Shown: positions 18,492-28,313 of the stretch, piece after piece
How positions within the stretch are numbered: position 1 is the first letter of the stretch
Layout: each line of letters begins with the position of its first letter
NCBI GenBank assembly: GCA_000383115.1
Contig: KB910521.1
Span: forward strand, 78,147 to 142,146
Direction of reading: 5' to 3'
Length of the DNA: 64,000 nucleotides
Source of the DNA: an alpha proteobacterium SCGC AAA015-N04
Lineage (GTDB): Bacteria; Pseudomonadota; Alphaproteobacteria; Puniceispirillales; Marisalimonadaceae
Translations under genes and position numbers: made by a program
The notes under the pieces: generated by a model
What the model was told of the DNA's origin: nothing
Database searches by the model: none
What the model saw: only the letters and a program-made list of their open reading frames with translations

Positions 18492-19014
18492 TCTCTTTCA
18501 TCTCTTTTGCAAACTTTTTGAAGTTTGCAACATAATGCTTTGATGACCTTGTCATATTATCAATCATCTCTTTACTTAGTTCTCTTACAGCTTTAGCCGG
18601 TGAACCAACAATTAACCAACCATCAGGAAATTCTTTATTTTCAGTAACAAGTGCACCAGCACCTACAAGACAATTATTTCCTATCTTAGCATTATTAAGA
18701 ATTGTTGCGCCCATACCAACAAGAGAATTATTACCTATTGTACAACCGTGAATAATTGCATTATGACCAATTGTACAATTATTACCTATTGTGACAGGGC
18801 AATCAGGATCGACGTGAATAATTGTGTTTTCTTGTATGTTTGTTTCTTCACCAATCTTAATGACATCATTATCACCTCTTAAAACTGATCCAAACCATAC
18901 CCCAACATCTTTTCCTAAAATAACATTCCCTATAACGTGTGCATCTGGAGCAACCCAAAAAAAGTCATTTTCAGGTAATTGAGGTTTTTTTTCACCTAAG
19001 CTATAAATTGGCAT
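18484..19014 (-). CDS. Gamma-carbonic anhydrase-like left-handed beta-helix protein (YrdA/CaiE family)
   Basis: A 176-aa hexapeptide-repeat protein (about residues 25-135 form left-handed beta-helix coils). The three zinc-ligand histidines of the gamma-carbonic anhydrase family are in place: His67 (NTIIHVDPD), His84 and His89 (TIGHNAIIHG). Members form trimers with metal sites between subunits; some are active carbonic anhydrases, others such as CaiE or PaaY relatives act in CoA-linked pathways. It is convergent with a CaiB gene, but its own partner is unknown. Confidence 0.92.
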   Translation of the reverse strand: MPIYSLGEKKPQLPENDFFWVAPDAHVIGNVILGKDVGVWFGSVLRGDNDVIKIGEETNIQENTIIHVDPDCPVTIGNNCTIGHNAIIHGCTIGNNSLVGMGATILNNAKIGNNCLVGAGALVTENKEFPDGWLIVGSPAKAVRELSKEMIDNMTRSSKHYVANFKKFAKEMKEIK

Positions 19015-19107
19015 TTGCTCTCCTTTAAAAGAAATTATTATAAATATATATTATATAATTTTTTCTTATTGTTAATATATTTATTACTATAAAGATGGTA
19101 TATCTTA

Positions 19108-20202
19108 ATGATTGATAGAAGTAATATTATTTCTAAAGTTTCAATTTATAGACTAGATGTCCCTCTAATAAAGCCATATAAATTATCCTATAATACTTTC
19201 TATTCTTTTGAGCCATTGCTAATTCATATTATAGATGATGAAGGAAATGAGGGATGGGGTGAACAGCACATTTCACCAGGCTCCAGTAGCGAAACCAGAG
19301 ACGGTGGATGGACATTTGCCAGAGTTATATCAAATTTAATTTTGAATAAAACCATACACGATGCAAAAGAAATAATTTTATCTCTTTCCTCTATCAGTAT
19401 TGTTGCTTCCAGTGCTATCTACACAGCAATTGAAATGTTAGAAAAAAACGATGTAATAAGTCATAAGAATTCTCTAAAACTGAAATTATTAACTTCCTTT
19501 AATGCTGAAGAGAAATTTGAAATTAAAGACGAGTTGGATAAAGTGATCGAGCAAGGATTTACCACTATCAAAATTAAAGTTGGTAAGGATGTTTCTTTTG
19601 ATCTTAAAAAAATTAGCATTATTCAAGGTCATTTAGATGGAAGAGCTAATATCAGAATAGACGCTAATAGAGGATATACAGTGGAACAAGGTTGTGAGTT
19701 TGTTGCTGGATTAAAACCCAATTATATTGAGTTATTTGAACAACCTTGTGATGCAAACAATTGGGAGGCAAATGCAGCGGTCGCAAAATTATCAAGAATT
19801 CCGATTATGTTAGATGAACCTATCTGTAGCATCAAGGACATTGAAAAGGCTTCTCGCATTGAAGGAGTGGGATTATGCAAACTTAAGTTGAAGAGATTTT
19901 TATCTATAACAAAATTGACTGAAGCAATAAAATTTGCTCACAAATTAGGTTTAAAAATTGTACTTGGGGATGGACTAGGTACAGAAATTAATTGTTGGAT
20001 GGAAGCTAAAATTGCAGAAAAACTCATTGATAATGCTGGAGAATATAATGGCTTTTTAAAAATAGAACCACAAGCAAGAATTTTGTCCAATCCACTTAAA
20101 TTTAAAGATGGCTTTTTAATAATTTCTGAAAATTGGGATCTTGAAATTGACAGAGATAAATTAGAAAAATACAGTACTTATAAAGAAACAATTTATAACT
20201 AA
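19108..20202 (+). CDS. Enolase-superfamily enzyme (muconate lactonizing / mandelate racemase-like)
   Basis: A 364-aa protein with an N-terminal capping domain (about 1-130) and a TIM-barrel. The barrel carries the MLE-subgroup residues: Lys155 and Lys157 (TIKIKVGKD), metal ligands Asp185 (RIDANRGY), Glu211 (LFEQPCD) and Asp236 (MLDEPIC), and a KLKLKR lysine about 260. The chemistry is abstraction of the proton alpha to a carboxylate: cycloisomerisation, racemisation or dehydration. It heads a run with a TauD-like oxygenase and a TctCBA importer, so it probably acts on an imported carboxylate. Confidence 0.88.
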   Translation: MIDRSNIISKVSIYRLDVPLIKPYKLSYNTFYSFEPLLIHIIDDEGNEGWGEQHISPGSSSETRDGGWTFARVISNLILNKTIHDAKEIILSLSSISIVASSAIYTAIEMLEKNDVISHKNSLKLKLLTSFNAEEKFEIKDELDKVIEQGFTTIKIKVGKDVSFDLKKISIIQGHLDGRANIRIDANRGYTVEQGCEFVAGLKPNYIELFEQPCDANNWEANAAVAKLSRIPIMLDEPICSIKDIEKASRIEGVGLCKLKLKRFLSITKLTEAIKFAHKLGLKIVLGDGLGTEINCWMEAKIAEKLIDNAGEYNGFLKIEPQARILSNPLKFKDGFLIISENWDLEIDRDKLEKYSTYKETIYN

Positions 20203-20222
20203 AATATAACTGGAAATTTGTT

Positions 20223-21077
20223 ATGAAATTATTAAGTAGCGATAAAAGCTTGGGTGGAGAAATTGTTGGGTTGGACATTAGTAAAAAATTAACACATGAT
20301 CAAGTTAACTTCATTAATGAATCTTGGAATGAAAGACTGGTTTTAGTATTTAAAAAACAAAATTTAGACGATCCCAAATTAATAAATTTTAGTAAAAATT
20401 TTGGTGAGCTTGATCCACCTGGACCTAATCCTTATGGAATAACTTTCTTACCAGAATTTCCTGAAATAAATGTAATTTCAAATGTCAAAAATGAACAAGG
20501 CGCACCTATAGGTAATTTGGGAGATGGTGAAGCCGTATGGCATGCAGATATGACTTACCTAGAATTACCTCCAAAGGCTGGAATTCTATATGCACTTGAA
20601 GTGCCTGAAAACCAAGGTAATACACACTTTGCAAATATGACACTAGCTTATAGTGATTTATCAGACGATATTAAAAAGAAAATTGATGGGAAAATCCTAA
20701 TCCATGATTCTGCGCATAATAGTGCTGGTATACTTAGAAAAGGATATTCAGAGGTAGACAATCCAACTGAGACACCCGGAGCTAGACACCCAATGGTAAT
20801 TAAAGATATAAGTACCAACAAAAAACTTCTTTTTCTCGGAAGAAGACCCCATGCTTATATTGTTGGTTTAGAAATTGAGGAAAGTGAAAATTTGTTGGAT
20901 GAAATTTGGAAACATGCAACACAAGAAAAATATACTTGGACACAGAAATGGGAAAAAGGTGATTTACTAATGTGGAAAAACCTTAATGTACTTCATAAAA
21001 GAGATGCCTTTGATCCAAATACAAGAAGAATAATGCATAGAACCCAACTCAAAGGTGAAATGGCGATTACTGCTTAA
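20223..21077 (+). CDS. TauD/TfdA-family Fe(II)/2-oxoglutarate dioxygenase
   Basis: A 284-aa non-haem iron oxygenase. The facial triad is visible: His107 and Asp109 in VWHADMTY and His258 in LNVLHKRDAF, with Arg268/Arg269 positioned to bind 2-oxoglutarate. Such enzymes hydroxylate a carbon next to a leaving group (sulfonate, aryloxy or amine), releasing succinate and CO2. It follows the enolase-superfamily gene by 20 bp. Substrate unknown; taurine-specific neighbours are absent. Confidence 0.9.
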   Translation: MKLLSSDKSLGGEIVGLDISKKLTHDQVNFINESWNERLVLVFKKQNLDDPKLINFSKNFGELDPPGPNPYGITFLPEFPEINVISNVKNEQGAPIGNLGDGEAVWHADMTYLELPPKAGILYALEVPENQGNTHFANMTLAYSDLSDDIKKKIDGKILIHDSAHNSAGILRKGYSEVDNPTETPGARHPMVIKDISTNKKLLFLGRRPHAYIVGLEIEESENLLDEIWKHATQEKYTWTQKWEKGDLLMWKNLNVLHKRDAFDPNTRRIMHRTQLKGEMAITA

Positions 21078-21164
21078 TTTTTATATTAATATATCTGAAA
21101 CACTTATTGATTTATTATAAAATCAATAGCAAACTAAATTATAATTTTTAATCGGGAGAGAAAT

Positions 21165-22160
21165 ATGAGACAACTTAAAAATTCTTTTAGAAGAAGTATT
21201 GTAAAGGCAAGTTTAGGTGTTGTCGCTGTTGCAGGAATTAGTACTATTGGTTTAGTTTCTGTTGCTAGTGCTGACAAATATCCCAGTAAGCCGATAGAGT
21301 TAGTAATACATGCTAAATATGGTGGGGGAACTGACACTACTGCAAGAATGGTATCTATAAGAACAAGAAGAAATTTAAAAACTGATATATCTATTGTAGC
21401 CAAAAGAGGTGGATCTGGAGCAAAAGCTCAAAACTATGTTTTAACTAAGCCTGCCGACGGTTATACAATCATGGCTTTAACACAATCTCATCTCTACACA
21501 ATGGCTAGAGGTAAGTCTAACATGAAGATTGACGACATAGTAGGAGTTGCAAGAGCAATGGATGACCCAACCTTCATTACTGTATCAGGAAAAGGAAAGT
21601 TTAACACTCTAGAAGAGCTTGTAGCTGCTTCAAAAAAAGCTCCATTAAACTGGGGTGTTGCTCAGATTGGGGGAACTGAACATATAGGTTTGGCACAGTT
21701 CGCAAAAGAGGCTGGAATTAAGTTTAAAGTTGTGCCATTTGGATCAGGTGCGCAAATGGTACAAGCACTTATGGCAGGCAAAATTGACGCTACATTACCT
21801 AATGTGAGTGAGGCTGCTAATCAAGTTGCTGATGGAAGCTTTAAAGCTCTTGCTGTAATGGCTGAAGACAGACTTAAAGACTATCCAAATGTTCCTACTA
21901 CTTATGAAAAAGGAATAAAGGCAAAGTGCTCGACAACTAGAGGTTATGCTGTATTAGCATCTACTCCGCAGCCAATTATAGATCAGATTTCAAAAGCTAT
22001 GGTTAAAGCAATGAAACACGACGTCTTTGCTAGTTACCTTGCTGGAGCGGGTTTAACAGTTGAAGGAAGCGTTGCTGGAACAAAAGTTTGGGACAAACAA
22101 CTAAAAGCTGAATATAAAGTTGCAGCATCTGCTCTTAAAGAACTTGGTTTAATAAAATAA
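21165..22160 (+). CDS. tctC: Tripartite tricarboxylate transporter substrate-binding protein (TctC/Bug family)
   Basis: A 331-aa periplasmic receptor with a long positively charged N-terminus (RQLKNSFRRSIVKAS) and a signal peptide ending near SVASADKYPSKPIELV. The family stretches YGGGTDTTARM, KPADGYTIMALTQSH and AQMVQALMAGKIDATLPNV are clear. GGGAGAG lies upstream of the ATG. It delivers a carboxylate to TctAB encoded immediately downstream. Genes upstream suggest an aromatic- or muconate-like or hydroxylated acid, which is inference. Confidence 0.93.
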   Translation: MRQLKNSFRRSIVKASLGVVAVAGISTIGLVSVASADKYPSKPIELVIHAKYGGGTDTTARMVSIRTRRNLKTDISIVAKRGGSGAKAQNYVLTKPADGYTIMALTQSHLYTMARGKSNMKIDDIVGVARAMDDPTFITVSGKGKFNTLEELVAASKKAPLNWGVAQIGGTEHIGLAQFAKEAGIKFKVVPFGSGAQMVQALMAGKIDATLPNVSEAANQVADGSFKALAVMAEDRLKDYPNVPTTYEKGIKAKCSTTRGYAVLASTPQPIIDQISKAMVKAMKHDVFASYLAGAGLTVEGSVAGTKVWDKQLKAEYKVAASALKELGLIK

Positions 22161-22180
22161 ATTTTTAGGTTTTTTAAAAT

Positions 22181-22699
22181 ATGAAGAATAAAGAAAATGC
22201 ATCCAATTCGTTGGGTGCATTATTAAACAAAAGTGATACAATAATTGCAATTATTTTAACTTTAATTATTGCTTTTTTGTGGTTTGAAACAACTAAATTT
22301 GAAAAAGTCCCTGATTTATTTTCAAATAATATTCCGCCAGAAATGTTTCCTCAAATATTACTCATAATTATACTCGGGATGGTTTTAATAATACCCTTTG
22401 AACATATATTTTTGAAGAAAAGCGGGAAGAATATAGATTCTTCAAGGAAAAACCCTGTAGAGATTTCAACTATTGGAACTATGATCATTTTGACAGCAAT
22501 TATAGCTTCTTCACAAATTCTAGGCGCTGCTCTAACAATTATTGCTGTTAGTATATCATTACCGTTATATTGGGGAGAAAGAAGATTAAAAGTATTAATA
22601 TCTTATGTTGTTGGATTTCCATTATTCGTAATAGTTCTATTTAATGTAATTCTTGGAGTTCATTTTGAACCAGGATTATTAGATCTCATAAAAAATTAG
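22181..22699 (+). CDS. tctB: Tripartite tricarboxylate transporter TctB family protein
   Basis: A 172-aa protein with about four hydrophobic spans, the expected size and position (between tctC and tctA) for the small membrane subunit. The N-terminal IIAIILTLIIAFLWFETTKFE and the C-terminal VVGFPLFVIVLFNVILGV are typical. Sequence conservation in TctB is low, so the call rests on topology and synteny as much as on sequence. It follows tctC by 20 bp. Confidence 0.88.
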   Translation: MKNKENASNSLGALLNKSDTIIAIILTLIIAFLWFETTKFEKVPDLFSNNIPPEMFPQILLIIILGMVLIIPFEHIFLKKSGKNIDSSRKNPVEISTIGTMIILTAIIASSQILGAALTIIAVSISLPLYWGERRLKVLISYVVGFPLFVIVLFNVILGVHFEPGLLDLIKN

Positions 22700-22712
22700 A
22701 GAGGATCAAAAT

Positions 22713-24185
22713 TTGGAAGATATCGTTAAAGGGATAGGGTTATTACTAGAATTTCAGAATATCCTCTTAATTTTGTCAGGAGTGTTAATAGGTGTTTTAG
22801 TTGGAGCCTTACCAGGTTTAAGCTCTCCTATGGCAATTGCACTTCTAATCCCTTTTACAATTTCTCTAGATCCTGTTGCTGCAATTGCTATGATGGCTGC
22901 ACTGTATTGCGCTGGAACTTTTGGTGGGTCAATTACTGCTATTCTAATTAATGCACCAGGTGCTCCACCTGCGGTTGCAACTGCTTTGGATGGATATCCA
23001 ATGGCAAAAAATGGTGAACCAGGAAGGGCTCTTGGTTTAGCTGCTGTTTCTAGTGTTTTTGGTGGTATTTTTAGTTTAATAATTTTTATATTCGCAGCTC
23101 CACTTTTAGCAAAACTTGCTTTAGAATTTGGACCTGCAGAATATTTTGGGCTTGCCGTATTTGCTCTTTCTATGCTTGCATCTATGAGCGGAAAGTCTTC
23201 CCTAAGAAATCTTATTTCAGGTCTAGTCGGTGTATTAATAGGTACAATAGGTATACATCTAACTACTGGTGTAGAAAGATTTACATTTGATATTCCAGAC
23301 CTTGAAGAGGGTATTCATTTCGTGCCCGTTCTTATTGGTTTGTTTGCTGTAAGCGAACTCTTCAAGCAATCTGAAAAACTAAATGCAGTTGTTGAACGAA
23401 TACAAGCTAAAGCTCTAAGATTACCATCGCTATTTGAGTTAAAAAAACTTAAATATACAATCTTAAGATCGTCAGGGATTGGAACCTTTATTGGGATACT
23501 TCCAGCTGAAGGTTCTACAGTTGCAGCAATAATTGGTTATAATGAAGCTAGACGATGGTCTAAAGATAAAGATAAATTTGGTAAAGGCTCACCTGAAGGC
23601 ATAGTAGGGCCGGAGGCTGCTAATAATGCAGCTGCAGGTGGAGCTATGGTTCCTACACTTGCACTGGGAATACCAGGAAGTGGATCAACAGCTCTTATAT
23701 TGGCTGCATTAATTATGCATGGTTTTAGACCTGGTCCTTATCTAATTAGTGAAACACCAGAATTTGTATATGCAATTTTTGGGGCTATGTTAATTGCTAA
23801 CTTGGGATTTTTATTTATAGGTTTAGTTGGTGCCAAATTCTTTTCTTTGGTAGCTTTCATCCCTAAGAAACTTCTTTGGCCAGCAGTTTTTATCTTTTCT
23901 ATGATTGGCTCTTATTCTTTCGCATCGTCAATGTTTGATGTATGGGTAATGTTAACTGCTGGTCTAGTAGGTTATTTTATGGATAGACATGGTTTCTCAG
24001 CAGCTCCGCTCGTTATGGGATTAATCCTTGGAAAATTAGTTGAGGAAAGCTTTTCTCAATCGATGATTATTCATGACAATAACTTCTTTGCATTATTAGA
24101 AAGTCCTGTTGTCTTATTATTTTTTGTGCTGACATTCTTAAGTTTATCATCTCCATTTTGGACAAGGTACTTTTCAAAAAAATAA
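22713..24185 (+). CDS. tctA: Tripartite tricarboxylate transporter permease (TctA family)
   Basis: A 490-aa integral membrane protein with about 10-12 spans. The diagnostic N-terminal GVLVGALPGLSSPMAIALLIP and AGTFGGSITAILINAPGAPP, and the repeat ALGIPGSGSTALILAALIMHG with PGPYL in the second half, match TctA. The start codon is TTG at 22713 with GAGAGGA upstream; no ATG lies in a suitable position. It is the ion-coupled translocation subunit working with TctB and TctC. Confidence 0.95.
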   Translation: MEDIVKGIGLLLEFQNILLILSGVLIGVLVGALPGLSSPMAIALLIPFTISLDPVAAIAMMAALYCAGTFGGSITAILINAPGAPPAVATALDGYPMAKNGEPGRALGLAAVSSVFGGIFSLIIFIFAAPLLAKLALEFGPAEYFGLAVFALSMLASMSGKSSLRNLISGLVGVLIGTIGIHLTTGVERFTFDIPDLEEGIHFVPVLIGLFAVSELFKQSEKLNAVVERIQAKALRLPSLFELKKLKYTILRSSGIGTFIGILPAEGSTVAAIIGYNEARRWSKDKDKFGKGSPEGIVGPEAANNAAAGGAMVPTLALGIPGSGSTALILAALIMHGFRPGPYLISETPEFVYAIFGAMLIANLGFLFIGLVGAKFFSLVAFIPKKLLWPAVFIFSMIGSYSFASSMFDVWVMLTAGLVGYFMDRHGFSAAPLVMGLILGKLVEESFSQSMIIHDNNFFALLESPVVLLFFVLTFLSLSSPFWTRYFSKK

Positions 24186-24204
24186 TTTTATTAGATGTAG
24201 TAAA

Positions 24205-25584
24205 ATGAATAATATTGAAACTTCTGTCGCTGAAAAATTTTCAGATTGGGTTCACAACCTTAACATAAATGATATACCAGAAGAAGTTGTGAATAAATTA
24301 CAACTTATTATAATAGATTCTTTTGGACTTATGGTTTCCGCTAAAAATGAACCATACATCAAAAGTCTTATTAATGCGCTTCAAGAACATGGAGATTGCA
24401 CATTAGTTGGACACAATAAAAAGGTTAATCCATTTAATGCGTCAATAATTAATGGAACAGCAATTCATGGTGAAGATTTTGATGATACCTTTGAAGGAAC
24501 ACCTGTTCACGTAGGTTCAGTAATGATCCCTGCAATTTTATCTTCAGCACAAGCTAAAAACTTAGATGGACAAAAATTTTTAAAAGGTTTGGTTGTAGGA
24601 TCAGAATTGATTTGTAGACTAGCCTTAGTTGCACCTACTGCAGTTCACAGACAAGGTTTTCATCCAACGGCAATTTTTGGAGCTTTTGGTTCATCAATAG
24701 GTGTATCATCTTTGCTTGGGAATACCATAAATGAAATGAGTTCAGGATTAGGTATTGCAGGAAGTATGGCTTCTGGAATCATAGAGTATCTGGCCGAAGG
24801 CACATCTACAAAACGTCTTCACCCTGGATGGGCTGCTGGGTGTGGATGGCAGTCTGCCAATTTCGCTAAATCTGGTTTTTTAGGTCCAAGAACAGTTTTT
24901 GAAGGTCAACACGGTGTATTTAATAGTTTTGCTAAGAATAATATTGAACCTGACTTTTCACATATAACCTCAGATTTGGGAAAAAGGTGGGAAACAAAAA
25001 ACCTTGCTTTAAAGCCATATGCTTGCGGAACAATGGCACAACCTTTTATTGATTGTGCTTTAAAATTAAAAGGTAAAATCGGCAATGTTAAGGACATAGA
25101 TAAAATAATTGCTAGTGTAGGTGAGGGAACAGTCCACAGATTATGGGAGCCATTAAAGGAAAAACAAAATCCATCCACTCCTTATGGTGCAAAATTTTCT
25201 GTTCCATATTGTATTTCAATAGGATTAATTAATGGATCTGCAGGCTTAAATGAGTTCACTGAAAAATATTTGAAAAATTTGGAAGTGATAAAACTAGCAG
25301 CTAAAGTGAATTATGAAATTAATCCAAAAGATGAGTATCCAAAAAATTATAGTGGTAAAATAAAAATAATTATGAAAGATGGAATAACTTATTCCTCTTC
25401 ACAAGAATGTTTGAGAGGTGGCAGACGAGATCCTCTTAGCAGAACTGAAGTTATAAAAAAATTTGAAGCTAATTTAAAATTTGCAAATGTAAAGTCCAGT
25501 GAGATAGAAAAACTATATAATTTCATTACAAATATTTTTAAATCAAAAAACCTAAACGAATTAAAAGAGATTAACTTTAATTAA
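24205..25584 (+). CDS. MmgE/PrpD family protein
   Basis: A 459-aa full-length MmgE/PrpD protein: INGTAIHGEDFDDTFEGTPVH (here 20 residues starting NGTAI), GFHPTAIFGAFGSSIG, and AEGTSTKRLHPGWAA, followed by the lid segment YACGTMAQPFIDCAL. It starts 19 bp after tctA and is probably the last gene of the transport cassette, so its substrate is likely the imported acid or a derivative. The reaction (hydration, dehydration, decarboxylation or isomerisation) is not readable. It shares an 8-bp palindromic stop overlap with the convergent gene. Confidence 0.92.
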   Translation: MNNIETSVAEKFSDWVHNLNINDIPEEVVNKLQLIIIDSFGLMVSAKNEPYIKSLINALQEHGDCTLVGHNKKVNPFNASIINGTAIHGEDFDDTFEGTPVHVGSVMIPAILSSAQAKNLDGQKFLKGLVVGSELICRLALVAPTAVHRQGFHPTAIFGAFGSSIGVSSLLGNTINEMSSGLGIAGSMASGIIEYLAEGTSTKRLHPGWAAGCGWQSANFAKSGFLGPRTVFEGQHGVFNSFAKNNIEPDFSHITSDLGKRWETKNLALKPYACGTMAQPFIDCALKLKGKIGNVKDIDKIIASVGEGTVHRLWEPLKEKQNPSTPYGAKFSVPYCISIGLINGSAGLNEFTEKYLKNLEVIKLAAKVNYEINPKDEYPKNYSGKIKIIMKDGITYSSSQECLRGGRRDPLSRTEVIKKFEANLKFANVKSSEIEKLYNFITNIFKSKNLNELKEINFN

Positions 25585-26590
25585 TTAAATCTCTGCAATT
25601 TTTTCCTAAGAGTAAATCATAGAATCTCTTCCATTTTTCTACATAATTACTTCTATTTACAACCCAGTCTATATGTTCAGAATGCGGTTTATTTGGATTT
25701 ATCCTAATTCCCCACAAACCATCAACCTCATTAGGAACTGCTGAATATCTAACATCTGTTATTATATTTTTATCAATTCCTTTTCCAAGATAACCTTGAG
25801 AGAACCAATCAAATCTTTTAATATCTTTGTATTGTTGGCTTTTTTTATTAAGGTCCGAAAAATCATTTAAAAGATCAAGTTTCTTAATTTTAGATCCTTG
25901 GCAGTATTCTGATGTAGACAACAATCTTACTGCATCAACATAGTAAAAACCACTATGCTCATAGATTGTTTTCCATAAAAACAAATTTCCCAGACTAGGT
26001 TTTACAGTCAGATTTTTACTTTCATGATCCCTAAAATTGGCAATAGATTTACCAACATATTCTGCACGATTCTCTTGAAAAGCACCAAAGGTTAGATATA
26101 TCAAAATATAAAAAATACCAAAAAAGGTAATTAATTTATTTTTCATTATTATTGCAAAAAATATAACTAGAATTAGCGGAATACTTAAAAAAGGATCCAC
26201 TACTGATATATAGTTCCAAGAAATTCTTTCATCAGAAAATGGCCATAAAAGTTGCGTCCCATAACTTGTACAAGCGTCTAATAAACCGTGTGTAGCATAA
26301 CCAAAAAAGCTAAACAGATATGTTTCACCCCAACTTAGATATTTTCTGAAAAGTAGTCTCGAAAAAAAAGTTACAAACAAAGCACCTATAGGTATGAAAA
26401 TTATAGAATGTGTAAATTGTCTATGAAATTCTAATTTTAATAAAGGATCCGTGGCAGACCTTATAAAGATGTCAAGATCGGGCGCTAAACCTGCAAGGCA
26501 ACCAACTATTGATCCTACTAAAAATTTTTTCTTATTAGACATTGTTTGAGCAAAAATTGACCCGAATGCACCTTGAGTAATAGGATCCAT
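25577..26590 (-). CDS. Membrane-bound metal-dependent hydrolase (YdjM/YbcI-like)
   Basis: A 337-aa protein beginning MDPITQGAFGSIFAQ, with the LAPDLDIF and FHRQFTHSIIF motifs and the later GLLDACTSYGTQLLWP. These Asp/His motifs and about five hydrophobic helices in the first 180 residues define the YdjM/DUF457 family, thought to be zinc-dependent and membrane embedded. The C-terminal half is soluble and poorly characterised. The physiological substrate of the family is unknown. Divergent from the monooxygenase at 26694. Confidence 0.88.
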   Translation of the reverse strand: MDPITQGAFGSIFAQTMSNKKKFLVGSIVGCLAGLAPDLDIFIRSATDPLLKLEFHRQFTHSIIFIPIGALFVTFFSRLLFRKYLSWGETYLFSFFGYATHGLLDACTSYGTQLLWPFSDERISWNYISVVDPFLSIPLILVIFFAIIMKNKLITFFGIFYILIYLTFGAFQENRAEYVGKSIANFRDHESKNLTVKPSLGNLFLWKTIYEHSGFYYVDAVRLLSTSEYCQGSKIKKLDLLNDFSDLNKKSQQYKDIKRFDWFSQGYLGKGIDKNIITDVRYSAVPNEVDGLWGIRINPNKPHSEHIDWVVNRSNYVEKWKRFYDLLLGKNCRDLIN

Positions 26591-26693
26591 AATATAACCA
26601 AAATTATTAAATAAACTATTTATACACTATGTTGTCTTGACTGTTCATATTTTTTTCTTTTAACATACTGAGTTAATTACAAGAGACTTTTCA

Positions 26694-28310
26694 ATGAACC
26701 AAATTAAATCAAATAATAAAGAATATGACGCTATAATCGTAGGAGCTGGTTTCTCAGGATTATACCAACTGATCTGTCTTCGTGACCAGCTTAACCTTAA
26801 TTGTGTAGTTTTAGAAACAGGAGCTGATGTTGGTGGCACGTGGTATTGGAACCGTTACCCAGGTGCTAGATGTGATACAGAAAGTCATGCCTATTCTTAT
26901 TACTTTTCTGACGAATTACTTAAAGAATGGACATGGTCAGAAAGATATCCAGGGCATGCTGAAATTAGAAAATATATGAATTTTGTTGCTAACAAATTTG
27001 ATCTAAAGAAAGATATTCTTTTTCATCATAAAGTTACTAAGGCAACTTTTAACAGTAATGAAAACAAATGGGAAGTGGTTACTAATAAAAAATTAGAGTT
27101 TAAAGCTAAATTTCTTATATCTGCGGTTGGTTGTTTATCAAATGCAAATATTCCAAATATAAGAGGATTAGAAAATTTTGAGGGGAAATACTACCACACT
27201 GGGAACTGGCCCAAAAATGGTGTTTCATTTACTGGTAAAAATGTTGGCCAAATTGGGACCGGATCTACTGGTATTCAAGCTGTACCTGTTATTGCTGAAG
27301 AAGCAAAATATTTAACTGTTTTTCAAAGAACAGCCAATTACAGTATTCCTGCAAGAAATAAACCTTTAACATCAGAATTTAAAAAACATGTAAAAGAAAA
27401 TTCAAATATATACAAAAAACTAGTTAAAGGCACACCTAATGCTCATCCTTTTGAAATAAGTAATCGTAAAGTTGCTGACGTAAATAGAGAGGAATTAAAT
27501 CAAATTTATGAAAAGGCCTGGGAGATAGGGGGACTTCAGTTCAGAGCAGTATTTAACGATTTAGTAACTAATATTGATGCTAATAAAACAGCTTCTGATT
27601 TTATAAAAAAGAAAATAAGAGAAACTGTTTCAAATAAAAAGTTTGCTTCAATATTGTCAGATATTGACCACCCTTATGCTGGTAAACGTCCACCAATAGA
27701 CACTAATTATTTTGAAACTTTTAACAGGGATAACATAAATTTAGTTGATCTTCGCAGTGATCCTATCGATAAAATAGACAAAACTGGAATTAAAACAAAA
27801 AATAATCATTTTGAATTAGATATAATTGTTTTTGCAACTGGTTATGATGCGATGACAGGGCCATTGTTAAACATGAACATAACTGGAAAGAATAATTTAA
27901 AACTTAAGGATGCATGGAAAGAGGGTCCAAAAACTTTTTTAGGTCTTCAAGTTCCCGGGTTTCCTAATTTGTTTACAATTACAGGGCCTGGCAGTCCATC
28001 AGTTCTAACAAATATGCCGATGGCTATTGAACAACATGTAGAATGGATTAGAGATTGCATAGAATATATGAACAAACAAGATTATTCAACAATTGAAGCT
28101 AATACAAATTCTGCTGAGAAATGGGGCGCGGAGGTAAATTTAGTAGCTAATCAAACACTTTTACCAACTGTAAAACATTCTTGGTATTTGGGAGCGAACA
28201 TTCCTGGCAAGCCAAGAGTCTTCATGCCGTATGCGGGTGGTCTTCCAAGATATACTGAGGTTTGTAACAATATTAAAAATAATAAATATAAAGAATTCAA
28301 TTTGAATTAG
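26694..28310 (+). CDS. Flavin-containing Baeyer-Villiger-type monooxygenase (cyclohexanone monooxygenase family)
   Basis: A 538-aa flavoprotein. FAD site VGAGFSGLYQL near residue 16, NADPH site IGTGSTGIQ near 187, and between them the Baeyer-Villiger fingerprint F-x-G-x3-H-T-x2-W at 162-172 (FEGKYYHTGNWP). GGTWYWNRYPGARCDTES is also characteristic. It should insert oxygen next to a ketone carbonyl to form an ester or lactone. It stands alone on the plus strand between convergent or divergent neighbours, so the ketone cannot be inferred. Length is typical. Confidence 0.93.
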   Translation: MNQIKSNNKEYDAIIVGAGFSGLYQLICLRDQLNLNCVVLETGADVGGTWYWNRYPGARCDTESHAYSYYFSDELLKEWTWSERYPGHAEIRKYMNFVANKFDLKKDILFHHKVTKATFNSNENKWEVVTNKKLEFKAKFLISAVGCLSNANIPNIRGLENFEGKYYHTGNWPKNGVSFTGKNVGQIGTGSTGIQAVPVIAEEAKYLTVFQRTANYSIPARNKPLTSEFKKHVKENSNIYKKLVKGTPNAHPFEISNRKVADVNREELNQIYEKAWEIGGLQFRAVFNDLVTNIDANKTASDFIKKKIRETVSNKKFASILSDIDHPYAGKRPPIDTNYFETFNRDNINLVDLRSDPIDKIDKTGIKTKNNHFELDIIVFATGYDAMTGPLLNMNITGKNNLKLKDAWKEGPKTFLGLQVPGFPNLFTITGPGSPSVLTNMPMAIEQHVEWIRDCIEYMNKQDYSTIEANTNSAEKWGAEVNLVANQTLLPTVKHSWYLGANIPGKPRVFMPYAGGLPRYTEVCNNIKNNKYKEFNLN

Positions 28311-28313
28311 TTG

